The notes beneath the pieces are model-generated. The model did not search any database. It saw only the letters and a program-made list of their open reading frames with translations, and was not told the DNA's origin. The translations under genes and the position numbers were made by a program. From Acidobacteriota bacterium (GTDB lineage: Bacteria; Acidobacteriota; Blastocatellia; RBC074), in assembly GCA_016789605.1 (NCBI GenBank), contig JAEUQO010000404.1:1-63167 (forward strand): DNA of 63,167 nt. The letters run 5' to 3'. Of the stretch, positions 36,158 to 44,096 are shown piece by piece. Numbering within the stretch: position 1 is the stretch's first letter; the number at the start of each line of letters is the position of its first letter.

Positions 36158-36628
36158 ATGAAAAAGATCGTCACGAGAACCCTGCTGGTGCTGTTTGCGT
36201 TGTTGGGCGTGCTCCAATTTGTACAGCCAGAGCGCACCAATCCGCCAGTGCAGGCCAACCAGACGCTGCAAGCCACCACGCAAGTTCCAGCGGAAGTCAG
36301 TACGATTCTTGACCGTTCCTGTAACGATTGCCATTCCAGCCAGACGCGCTGGCCCTGGTACAGCCACTTTGCACCGGCGTCCTGGTTGGTCGTACACGAC
36401 GTCAACGAAGGACGGGCAGAGCTTTCATTTTCAGAATGGGGAAGCTATCCAGCCAAAAAGGCTGAGCACAAGCTGGAAGAGATTTGTGAACAGGTAGAAA
36501 AAGATCACATGCCCATCAAGCCGTATTTGCTGCTGCACTCGGAAGCCAGGCTTTCTCCAGCAGACAAACAAACACTCTGCAATTGGACCAGACAAGAACG
36601 CGCCCGACTGGCGGCCGCCGAGAAATAA
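36158..36628 (+). CDS. Exported haem-binding domain protein (Haem_bd family)
   Basis: A 156-residue protein with an N-terminal hydrophobic anchor or signal (TLLVLFALLGVLQFV). Cys55-Asn-Asp-Cys58-His59 is a c-type haem attachment motif, directly followed by the family's conserved TRWPWYSHFAP segment. AGGAG precedes the ATG. The likely role is a small periplasmic cytochrome; a redox partner is not evident. Confidence 0.88.
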   Translation: MKKIVTRTLLVLFALLGVLQFVQPERTNPPVQANQTLQATTQVPAEVSTILDRSCNDCHSSQTRWPWYSHFAPASWLVVHDVNEGRAELSFSEWGSYPAKKAEHKLEEICEQVEKDHMPIKPYLLLHSEARLSPADKQTLCNWTRQERARLAAAEK

Positions 36629-36632
36629 AACG

Positions 36633-37592
36633 CTAGCATTCACCCGCCAGGTCTGAAGCGACAAAAAATCGCACTGCGGCTGGCAAGACTGTCAGCCGCA
36701 CCGGCGTGTAACCAGCCAATTCGCCATCCACATCCACAGCCAGCGGCGTTTCACTCGTAACCTCGACTTGCTGTGCACGCAACGATTTTACTTTTGGATG
36801 TTGAATGTGTGTGCCTCGCTGCAAGCGGGGCAATTCTTTCAGAATGTCCCAACGCGTTATGTCATCCGTCGCCACAATATCCAGTAAACCATCGGCCAGA
36901 CTGGCTTGCGGCGCAAACATCATCCCGCCACCGGCAAAGCGGCCATTGGCAACCACAAAAAATTCGCTCTGAATGCGCGCCGTTTCCGCCTGATCACAAC
37001 GAAGCGCCACTGGCACCTTGCGCGATTTCGTCAGCGCCCAAAGCGCCGCCGCCGTGAACCGCGCGCGACCGCCAATAAATCGCGGCCAGGTGTTGCGCCA
37101 GGCATTGACCAGCGCGACGGCTTCACCGCCTAAACCGAAACTGGCGACGTTGACCAAATACCGGTTACATTCCGCTGCCGTCGGAAACTCTACCCGCACC
37201 ACATCAATCAGACGAACGTTTTGCCGCTGCAAAACAGCCAGCGCCTCTTGGGCAGAAGTCACGCCCAACGTTCGCCGAAAGTCAGACCCGGTGCCGCTGG
37301 GCATCAATCCCAAGACGGCTGCCGAATTGATGACCGTGCCCGCCGCAGAGAAATATCCGCTGACCACTTCGTTGAGCGTGCCATCGCCGCCGACGGCAAT
37401 CACACGTTCGCAGCCCGCCTGTAACGCAGCGCGTGTCGCAGCGGTGGCATCACCGGCACAGGTCGTGAAGTATTCTTGAAACGCGATTTGTCGTTGAATC
37501 AGTTCGCGGCGCGTTTGTTGCCATTGGCGCAAAGTGCGCCCGCGCGCCGAAACCGGATTGATGATGAAAAGCAACAATGACGGAGGCTTCAT
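36633..37592 (-). CDS. Diacylglycerol/lipid kinase family protein (YegS-like)
   Basis: A 319-residue protein. GGDGTLNEV (68-76) is the nucleotide-binding motif of the DAGK catalytic domain, and MPSGTGSDFRRTLG follows in the usual place. The C-terminal beta domain is complete. The ATG overlaps the upstream acyltransferase stop by four bases, indicating a coupled lipid-metabolism pair. The substrate could be diacylglycerol or another lipid alcohol. Confidence 0.88.
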   Translation of the reverse strand: MKPPSLLLFIINPVSARGRTLRQWQQTRRELIQRQIAFQEYFTTCAGDATAATRAALQAGCERVIAVGGDGTLNEVVSGYFSAAGTVINSAAVLGLMPSGTGSDFRRTLGVTSAQEALAVLQRQNVRLIDVVRVEFPTAAECNRYLVNVASFGLGGEAVALVNAWRNTWPRFIGGRARFTAAALWALTKSRKVPVALRCDQAETARIQSEFFVVANGRFAGGGMMFAPQASLADGLLDIVATDDITRWDILKELPRLQRGTHIQHPKVKSLRAQQVEVTSETPLAVDVDGELAGYTPVRLTVLPAAVRFFVASDLAGEC

Positions 37593-38188
37593 TTGGGAGC
37601 GATAACGGCAACGCTGGTTTGGTCAGCATATTTGCCCGTGATGTCTGCGTAAAAAGCGCGCACCAGTTCCATGTCCGTTTCGATGTCGCCAGTTGGCCAT
37701 AACGTCGGCCCAATGCCTGATCGCTTGCGGCCAAAATCAATAAAGCCCATCACAACCGGCACGCCAGCGCCTTTGGCAATGTAATAGAAACCGGTTTTCC
37801 AATAGCGGGTTTTGCTGCGCGTGCCTTCTGGCGGCACGGCCAAAATCAATTCGTCTTCGCGCTGAAAAAGCGCCACCGATTGCGTCACCACATCATGTGT
37901 AGAAGAGCGATCAATCGGAATGCCGCCCAACCACTTGAAAAATACACCCAGCGGCCAACGAAACAGCGTGTGCTTCCCCATCCAGAAAATCTTGGTTTGA
38001 TAGGAAAACGCCACCGCCAGCATCACGAGCAAATCCCAGTTCGAGGTATGCGGCGCAGCGATCAGAACGAATTTTCTGGGCTGCGGCGGCTCGCTGACCA
38101 CCTGCCAGCCAAACAGCCGTAAGCCAACCAGCGAAAGGCGATGCAAACAGGTGTTGATTACCGGTGTGTCAAAAATGGTGCGACGCAT
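37589..38188 (-). CDS. PlsC-like 1-acyl-glycerol-3-phosphate acyltransferase
   Basis: A 199-residue protein behind a purine-rich ribosome site (AAGAGGGAAGGG). His47-x4-Asp52 in APHTSNWD is the catalytic motif, and PPEGTRS is the phosphate-binding motif. It likely acylates lysophosphatidate or a related lipid at the inner membrane, and is co-translated with the lipid kinase. Confidence 0.87.
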   Translation of the reverse strand: MRRTIFDTPVINTCLHRLSLVGLRLFGWQVVSEPPQPRKFVLIAAPHTSNWDLLVMLAVAFSYQTKIFWMGKHTLFRWPLGVFFKWLGGIPIDRSSTHDVVTQSVALFQREDELILAVPPEGTRSKTRYWKTGFYYIAKGAGVPVVMGFIDFGRKRSGIGPTLWPTGDIETDMELVRAFYADITGKYADQTSVAVIAPK

Positions 38189-38213
38189 TTCCCTTCCCTC
38201 TTCTTGAGCAACT

Positions 38214-38340
38214 TAGATCGGTTTTCAATTCGCTTTACGGATTCGCCACAGAGCCACGGAGGCTCAGAGAAATGCTTAGAAATCTCTGTGGCTCTGTGCC
38301 TCTGTGGCAATCCCCGTACGCCAAAATGAAATCTGATCTA
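38214..38340. repeat. 127-bp palindromic dispersed element, copy A
   Basis: The element begins TAGATC and ends GATCTA and has imperfect terminal inverted repeats over about 27 bases. The centre is a large hairpin built from GCCACAGAG-type arms (38234-38312). It has the same length as copy B at 50411-50537 and differs at 8 positions. TA flanks both ends, the target duplication expected for IS630/mariner-type transposition. Its right end supplies the TAG that closes the FAD pseudogene reading frame (38340-38338, minus strand). It encodes nothing itself, so it resembles a MITE. Confidence 0.75.
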
Positions 38341-38606
38341 ACTGGCGGCCGCCCAGTCTTCGCGCAAACGGTCTTCCTCTGACACAAACGCACCTTGCCC
38401 TGGCAACCGACGAGCAACCAACCGGCGCGGCAGCCGCTCTGCGTTTGCAGTAACGCGCGGCAATATCGCAAAGTTGACCCATTCGCCCTGATACGTGGTG
38501 TGATGTTCCGGTATCCTTCATCAGACAATACGCGCGCAGCCGTTAGCCCGGCGGGCCCTGCGCCGACAATGACAAACGCTGCATCGTGGGGAAGATTCGG
38601 CTTCAT
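38338..38606 (-). pseudogene. FAD-dependent oxidoreductase remnant with internal deletion and frameshift
   Basis: The first about 35 residues from the ATG at 38606 are an intact N-terminal FAD-binding motif (FVIVGAGPAGLTAARVLSDE). The next readable coding stretch is in another frame: EWVNFAILPRVTANAERL through EEDRLREDWAAAS, ending at a TAG. This looks like the normal C-terminus of the same enzyme. The middle several hundred residues are missing, so the gene cannot be functional. The TAG lies in the end of the 127-bp element, which abuts the remnant. Confidence 0.7.
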
Positions 38607-38704
38607 GCTTCGTTTACCGGTAAGCGCAGATTCACCACGGCTTCGGGCACCGAGCGCTCGTTCTCTTTGCCTTGTTCGGCGTTGCCGCTGAGAGAGGAAG
38701 CCAC
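38603..38704 (-). CDS. Possible 33-residue ORF between the STAS gene and the pseudogene
   Basis: A GTG start with GGAG nine bases upstream. The stop overlaps the pseudogene ATG as ATGA. The product is polar (ASSLSGNAEQGKENERS...) with no recognised family. The good ribosome site and the overlap argue for a real small gene; the lack of any known relative argues for caution. Confidence 0.3.
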   Translation of the reverse strand: MASSLSGNAEQGKENERSVPEAVVNLRLPVNEA

Positions 38705-38717
38705 CGCTGTTGCTCCT

Positions 38718-39062
38718 TCACGCTTCCTGTTGGTATTGCGTCAGCGCGTCTTCGCGCGAAGGACTGATCTGAAAGATGGACGATATGCCCGTCAGATCAA
38801 ACACTTGTTTGACGTCGTCATTCAATGTCGCCAGCACCAACTTGCCTTTGGTCTGGGTCAGGCGTTTGGCCGTGGCCAAAAACACACGCAACCCCGCGCT
38901 GCTGATGTAATCCAGTTCGGCGCAATCCACCAACAGGCGATGCTCTCCGCGTTCGATCAAACCGAGCATCTTTTCTTCGACGGTGCGCGCGGTGTTTGAA
39001 TCCATGCGGCCTTGCAAGCCGACAATCACAACAGAACCTTGTTTGTCTTCGCTGAATTGCAC
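38718..39062 (-). CDS. STAS-domain anti-sigma factor antagonist
   Basis: A 114-residue protein of the SpoIIAA/RsbV family. LLVDCAELDYISSAGLRVF holds the serine phosphorylation site. The C-terminal helix is typical. It follows the RsbW-like kinase by five bases. The likely cycle is phosphorylation by that kinase, dephosphorylation by the PP2C protein at 39547, and release of a target when unphosphorylated. No sigma factor gene lies in the window. Confidence 0.92.
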   Translation of the reverse strand: MQFSEDKQGSVVIVGLQGRMDSNTARTVEEKMLGLIERGEHRLLVDCAELDYISSAGLRVFLATAKRLTQTKGKLVLATLNDDVKQVFDLTGISSIFQISPSREDALTQYQQEA

Positions 39063-39067
39063 GGTTG

Positions 39068-39508
39068 TTACGTCTCCTTTGTCCGGTATTCGGGGATAGC
39101 TTTTTTCAGCGTCAGCAGGTTTTTCCCTGCGCGCCGTTGATAGGTCACTTCGTCCATCAATTGTCGCACCAGATAAATGCCCAACCCGCCGATGGGGCGT
39201 TCGTTCAGCGCCGCGTCAAGGTCTGGTTCCGACATCGCCAGCGGATTGAAGGCGCGCGCGCCGTCTTCAATTTCCAGGATGATGAATCCGTCTGCCAAAA
39301 CGCCGCGCACATAAATCGTTTGCCCTGTCTGACCGGGCTCGTATCCGTACGAGATGGTGTTGGTCAGCAATTCGTCCAGCGCCAGGTTCAACTCAAACGC
39401 GAGTTTCGCGGGCAATTGCTGGCGCGCGATGAATTCGTTGATCACCTGGCTGAGCGGTTCAATCTCCGCCAGATCGTTGGTAATCGCAATCATCAGCGGT
39501 GCTGGCAT
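39068..39508 (-). CDS. RsbW-like serine kinase / anti-sigma factor (HATPase_c_2)
   Basis: A 146-residue protein. The N-box is ELLTNTISYGY, the G1 box is EIEDGARAFNPL, and the G2 region is GGLGIYLVRQLMD. It shows the GHKL fold of switch kinases and has no His phosphoacceptor. It would phosphorylate the STAS protein next door and sequester a partner. The gene order kinase then antagonist, behind a PP2C phosphatase, is a standard partner-switching module. Confidence 0.9.
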   Translation of the reverse strand: MPAPLMIAITNDLAEIEPLSQVINEFIARQQLPAKLAFELNLALDELLTNTISYGYEPGQTGQTIYVRGVLADGFIILEIEDGARAFNPLAMSEPDLDAALNERPIGGLGIYLVRQLMDEVTYQRRAGKNLLTLKKAIPEYRTKET

Positions 39509-39546
39509 GGTGATTGACCGACCTCCGGGAGTTCATCGGGAAAACA

Positions 39547-40710
39547 TCACGAATGGTAACGTGCGACCATCATGGTCAAATCGTCCGCTTGCGGCTCGTC
39601 TCCGGCAAACTGCTGCACTTCGTCCATAACCGCACGAATGATCTGGCGTGGCGAAGTGCTGCCGATACTTTGTAAACAACGTTCCAGGCGCGGCGCGGAA
39701 AACAGTTCCAACCGATTGTTGACCGCCTCGGTGATGCCGTCGGTATACAAAAACAGACACTCGCCCGGCTTCAGTTCCAGTCTGTCTGATTGATATTCAT
39801 AGTGTTCGTTGATGCCCAGTACGATGCCTGCTTTTGTTTTCAGATGCTGGACTGTGCCTGACGGGCTGACCAGCACGGGCGGATTGTGGCCCGCGTTGCT
39901 ATATTCGAATTCGCCAGTGCGCAAATTCAGAATGCCGTAAAGCGCTGTGACAAACATGCAAGAGGTGTTTTCTTCGACCAGCAAACGATTGGCGCGCGCC
40001 AGACAGGCGCCGGGACTGACACCGGTCAGCGCCACGGATTTCAGCAAGGTGCGCGTGACAGCCATAAACAACGCAGCAGGCACGCCTTTGTCAGACACAT
40101 CGGCGATGACCAATCCCAGCCGCTCTTCATCGAGCAGGAAAAAGTCATAGAAATCGCCGCCGACTTCGCGCGCGGGAATCATTTCGGCATAGAGATCAAA
40201 TTCTTTGACGCCGGGAAAAGGCGGAAACGCCGACGGCAAAATCGCCCGTTGAATGCGCGTCGCAACATTTAGTTCCTGCTGAATGGCGGCGAGTTGTTCG
40301 TGTTCGCGCGTCAGTTGCCGCAATTCCAGCACTCGTTGCGCGGTTTTGTGGATGGTCAGTGTCAGGTCGTCGAAATCAATCGGTTTGGTCAAAAAGTCAT
40401 ACGCACCGCGATTCATCGCCGTACGGATGTTTTGCATATCCCCGTAAGCCGAAACCACGACGGTTTTGACAAGCGAGTTGAGTTCGTTGATTTTGCCCAG
40501 CAAGGCCAATCCGTCCATCACCGGCATGTTGATGTCGGTCAGCACCAGGTCCATTTCCGGGTTGGCTTGCAAATGCGCCAACGCCGACACGCCATTGTGC
40601 GCAAAAGCAAATTCCAGTTCCTTTTCGCGAATCTGACGCCGGAACTTTTGCCGCACAAGCAGCTCCAGGTCTGGTTCATCGTCAACCACAAGTATCTTGA
40701 CTGGGGGCAT
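39547..40710 (-). CDS. Response regulator with PP2C (SpoIIE-type) phosphatase output
   Basis: A 387-residue protein. An intact receiver (Asp10/Asp11, Asp59 in LVLTDINMP, Lys in TKPID) joins through a coiled helix (RQLTREHEQLAAIQQELNVA) to a PPM/SpoIIE domain. That domain has VGGDFYDFFLL and the metal-binding Asp residues in IADVSDKG and PQADDLTMM. AGGAG lies six bases before the ATG. It likely dephosphorylates the STAS antagonist when its receiver is phosphorylated by the neighbouring hybrid kinase, 21 bp upstream. Confidence 0.92.
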   Translation of the reverse strand: MPPVKILVVDDEPDLELLVRQKFRRQIREKELEFAFAHNGVSALAHLQANPEMDLVLTDINMPVMDGLALLGKINELNSLVKTVVVSAYGDMQNIRTAMNRGAYDFLTKPIDFDDLTLTIHKTAQRVLELRQLTREHEQLAAIQQELNVATRIQRAILPSAFPPFPGVKEFDLYAEMIPAREVGGDFYDFFLLDEERLGLVIADVSDKGVPAALFMAVTRTLLKSVALTGVSPGACLARANRLLVEENTSCMFVTALYGILNLRTGEFEYSNAGHNPPVLVSPSGTVQHLKTKAGIVLGINEHYEYQSDRLELKPGECLFLYTDGITEAVNNRLELFSAPRLERCLQSIGSTSPRQIIRAVMDEVQQFAGDEPQADDLTMMVARYHS

Positions 40711-40731
40711 CAACGTCTCCTGAATTAACCA

Positions 40732-42600
40732 TCAAACAGCGGAACTGAGATTCCCAGCTCGCTCTCGGGGCAAGGTGATGATGAATTCCGTAAATTCTCC
40801 TGGCTGGCTTGCGACGCTCAGAGTGCCATTGTGTTCCTGCACCACGATTTCGTAGCTGATCGAAAGCCCCAAGCCCGTGCCTTTGCCCGGCGGCTTGGTT
40901 GTAAAAAAGGGATGGAAAATCTTTTCGCGCACATCTGGCGGAATGCCCGGGCCGTTGTCGCGCACGCGGATTTCCACTTGCGCGCCTGCGTCTGTCAGCA
41001 ACGCACGCGTACGCACTGTCAGCACCGGGACATAAGTTTCGCCGACGGCCAACTGCTTTTCGTGAATCGCCTGACAGGCGTTGTTGAGCAAATTGAGAAA
41101 CACGCGACTCAAATCCTGCGGCACAACGTTGACCAATCCCAACGAAGCGTCGTAATCGGTTTCAATCGTGAGATTGAAAGCCGCGTCCTGCGCGCGCATC
41201 CCGTGATACGCCAGGCTGATATATTCGGCCAGCAATGCGTTCAGGTCAGTCGGTTGCCATTGGCCGCCTTCGCCACGCGAATGGAGCAACATGCTGCGCA
41301 CGATGGAATCGGCGCGCTGACCGTGTTCGCGAATTTTGCTGGCGTTTTGCCGCAAATCGGCCAGCAACTCTCCCAGATAGTCATGCGTATCCGCAGGCAG
41401 CACTTCCCGATGACGCTGCAATTCGTCCTGTAACTCGTCGGTCAATTCCACCGCAAGCGCCGCAAAGTTGTTGACGAAATTCAGCGGATTTTTGATTTCG
41501 TGCGCAATCCCGGCGGTCAACGCGCCAAGCGACGCCAGTTTTTCCTGCACGATCAACTGACCTTGCGTCGCTTGAAGCTGCTCCATCGTCTGTTTCAAAT
41601 CCAGATTGGTGCGGGTCAAATCCTGCAATAACTCTTCTTGCCGTTCCTGATCCAAACGCAATTGCTCGACATAAGAGCGCTCTTGATCGCGCAAGCGCTT
41701 TTTTTCCAAACAGGCGTTGATGCGCGCTTTGAGCAGCGCCGGATTGAACGGCTTGGCCAGGTAATCTTCGGCGCCCATTTCCAAACAGCGCGCGACGCCG
41801 TCCTGATCATCCAGCGTCGAAAGCATGATCACCGGGATGTCGCGCCATTTGTCGTTCGCCTTCAGCCGCTCGAGCACCTGGTAGCCGTTCGCGTCGGGCA
41901 ACATCACGCTCAACAGAATCAAATTAAAGGTGCGGTTTTGCACCATCTGCAACGCCAGCAACCCATTGCGCGCGGCAAACACGGTGTGCCCGTCGCGGTG
42001 CAACTGGCGTGAGAGAATGTCGCGCGTGCTTTCGCTTTCGTCGGCCACCAGCACTGTGCCGCGTTCGACTTTGGCCGGCTCGTCCTTGGTTGCCGCCTTG
42101 CCCAAAAGCGTAGCTGCCGGACGAAATTCCGCAGAAGGCGGCGCGGCATTCAGCCCGCGCTCGAGCAGCATCAGCAACTTTTCCACCGCACTGCGCACTT
42201 TGCGCAAATCAGCGGCGGCAGTTTCCCGTTTCAATTCCAGGCTGCGTTTGAGCAGTTGTTCGCTGAAAGCCAGCAATTCCGCCGCAGGCGCTTGCATCTG
42301 TTGGCGCAGCTTGCTGACCAGTCCATCCAAACTCAGCACCAGGGTGCCGGTTTCCAGCCGCGACGCTTCGAGCAAGGCGTTGGCGATGTTGAGCAACCGC
42401 TGACCGCCTTTGTGCAAGCGCTTGAAGCCTGCGAGCAGTTCCTGCTGGTCTTCGTCTTGCGCTTCGCCGTGCAACACATCGCTGTAGCCAATGATCGCGT
42501 TTAGCGCGGAGCGGATTTCGTGCCGCAAGTGCGCTTGCCCGACCAGCACTTTCTCGATTGAAGTCAGCAACGGATTGTCGGTTCGGTTATCAGCGCTCAT
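40732..42600 (-). CDS. Hybrid histidine kinase with internal pseudo-receiver
   Basis: A 622-residue protein. A first HisKA-like segment (His27, RHEIRSALNAIIGYSD) is followed by a receiver (about 180-300), a coiled coil, a second HisKA (His367 in IAHEIKNP) and a HATPase (VRDNGPGIPP, GTGLGLSI). No membrane helix is present, so it is cytoplasmic. In the receiver the phosphoacceptor position is Ser231 (codon AGC at 41910-41908) in LILLSVMLPD, where Asp is normal; the acidic pair and Lys remain. It sits directly upstream of the REC-PP2C gene, its likely phosphotransfer partner. No strong ribosome site was seen. Confidence 0.9.
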   Translation of the reverse strand: MSADNRTDNPLLTSIEKVLVGQAHLRHEIRSALNAIIGYSDVLHGEAQDEDQQELLAGFKRLHKGGQRLLNIANALLEASRLETGTLVLSLDGLVSKLRQQMQAPAAELLAFSEQLLKRSLELKRETAAADLRKVRSAVEKLLMLLERGLNAAPPSAEFRPAATLLGKAATKDEPAKVERGTVLVADESESTRDILSRQLHRDGHTVFAARNGLLALQMVQNRTFNLILLSVMLPDANGYQVLERLKANDKWRDIPVIMLSTLDDQDGVARCLEMGAEDYLAKPFNPALLKARINACLEKKRLRDQERSYVEQLRLDQERQEELLQDLTRTNLDLKQTMEQLQATQGQLIVQEKLASLGALTAGIAHEIKNPLNFVNNFAALAVELTDELQDELQRHREVLPADTHDYLGELLADLRQNASKIREHGQRADSIVRSMLLHSRGEGGQWQPTDLNALLAEYISLAYHGMRAQDAAFNLTIETDYDASLGLVNVVPQDLSRVFLNLLNNACQAIHEKQLAVGETYVPVLTVRTRALLTDAGAQVEIRVRDNGPGIPPDVREKIFHPFFTTKPPGKGTGLGLSISYEIVVQEHNGTLSVASQPGEFTEFIITLPRERAGNLSSAV

Positions 42601-43231
42601 ATCTTCGTCAACGATTCAAAAGCAGCGGTTGCCACGCAAAGTTTCAGCAGCGGTCACCAGCGGACGCGGCGCGCAAAAGATCATTCAGCATTTCCAGATC
42701 ACACGTCAGCACACGCCCAATCCAGCCTGTCCGGTAATTGACGGTATTGGCGGTTTGCGGCAAGGCATCGTCAACCTGTTTTTGCTCGGCCCTAAGCTGC
42801 GCTCTCTTGCCAGAGCGTTGCAAGCAATGCAGGGCTCGTCGTGTTTCAGGTTTTGTCGGTTACCGTACTGCTTCAGGATTCAGGATTGAAAAACCAAAAC
42901 TCATCGCGCGCAGAGTTTCTGCAAACCAAGGCATTGCGACCACACCAACAACGCATTCCGTTGTTAGGGCCAGGAACAGACACAAAGTCGCCACAGCGAC
43001 AGACAGAGTGGCCTGGTTTTGGGCCGGATTCCGAATTGTGTCAACGTTGGCCGTATGCCGCGTTGCTCGCTTCGCTGGTGCTGTTTTACTAAATAGTTTT
43101 GATTTGCGCGTTGCGTACCGAAGTGACTTACGATGGGGTAGGAGTATAGGAGCAGACTTGCGCGAAGTACAGAGATTTGCCCGGCGCAAGGCACTTTTCG
43201 TGCACAGAGGCCGGGCTGTGAAAAACTAAAC
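42601..43231. other. 631-bp interval without a convincing gene
   Basis: Several frames are open but none has a recognised motif. On the minus strand, 42644-42823 reads as a coding-like 59-residue stretch from a TTG (GKRAQLRAEQKQVDDAL...MLNDLLRAASAGDRC), ending 44 bases before the kinase start. It could be a short gene or a decayed gene end. A second frame (minus, 42860-43189) carries one hydrophobic stretch but an unlikely composition. No promoter, repeat or RNA structure was seen with confidence. Confidence 0.4.
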
Positions 43232-44083
43232 TCAACCGATTTCCAAGCCCGCCACGGCAAAGACTTGCGCCGAAGTTCCGACGCTGCTGAGGGCTCCGGT
43301 TTGCATACGAATCAGGTCACGCTGTTTGGCAAAACCGCGCGTTTCGAGTAATGGCTTGCCGTCGGCAAAGGCCAGATTGAGGTCTAAAAATACGGTGTGT
43401 CCTGCCAGAGTTGCCAGCAATCCATCAAGCAATCGTGCGGCGATCTCAGGCGATTGCGCGATGATCGGTCCGAGATAGGTTTTGACTGAGCCGTGACGCG
43501 CCAAGGCAAATCCTTGCATGCCGTCATTGTCCGCAACCAGCGCGCACACAGAATCGGCGCGCAACGCCGTCAACAAACGCGCGCGGTCTGTGCCGAATGC
43601 CTGACGATCAAGTTCCAACACCGCAGGCCAATCGTGCGCAGCGAGCGGGCGACATTCGTGTGCTGTTGTTTGAGGCTGCGCAACGGCTTCCCACCGTTCA
43701 ATGGTCAGTTCGTCGGCAAACCCCAAATCAACATAGACTTGCCGTCCGGCGGGCGTGGCGTCCAGCTTGACTGTGCGTACGCCTTGCGTTTGCAGGTGCG
43801 TCAGCGTCGTGCGCATCAATTTGGTGGCAATGCCTTGCCGCCGAAATTCCGGGTCAACAATCACCATGCCGATCCAGGCCAAATCCGTGCCGTATGCCGT
43901 GCTGGTCGCAGTGCCGACCAAACGACTTCCTGCCAAAGCGGCAAAACAGCCTTGCGGATCGTGGCGCAACAAACGACGCCAATCGGCTTCGGTCTGATTC
44001 CAACCGGCAGTGTTTTTAAGCTGCATTCCAGCGGGAATGTCGACTTCGGTCAACAATCGGATTTGCAAGGTCGTTTCTGTCAT
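43232..44083 (-). CDS. GNAT N-acetyltransferase with C-terminal acetyltransferase-like domain
   Basis: A 283-residue protein. The N-terminal GNAT fold contains motif A (VDPEFRRQGIATKLM) for acetyl-CoA. The C-terminal half resembles the Acetyltransf_18-type domain (FALARHGSVKTYLGPIIA). The substrate is unknown. It is 13 bp downstream of the wHTH-PD40 gene on the same strand and has no clear ribosome site, so translation may depend on that gene. Confidence 0.85.
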   Translation of the reverse strand: MTETTLQIRLLTEVDIPAGMQLKNTAGWNQTEADWRRLLRHDPQGCFAALAGSRLVGTATSTAYGTDLAWIGMVIVDPEFRRQGIATKLMRTTLTHLQTQGVRTVKLDATPAGRQVYVDLGFADELTIERWEAVAQPQTTAHECRPLAAHDWPAVLELDRQAFGTDRARLLTALRADSVCALVADNDGMQGFALARHGSVKTYLGPIIAQSPEIAARLLDGLLATLAGHTVFLDLNLAFADGKPLLETRGFAKQRDLIRMQTGALSSVGTSAQVFAVAGLEIG

Positions 44084-44096
44084 GGCGTCTGCCGTG

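Noticed and set aside
38235..38606. A 123-residue intact flavoprotein gene
   Set aside because: After the first about 35 residues the frame turns into out-of-frame and repeat-element sequence. The true C-terminus lies in a different frame, so it is a remnant.
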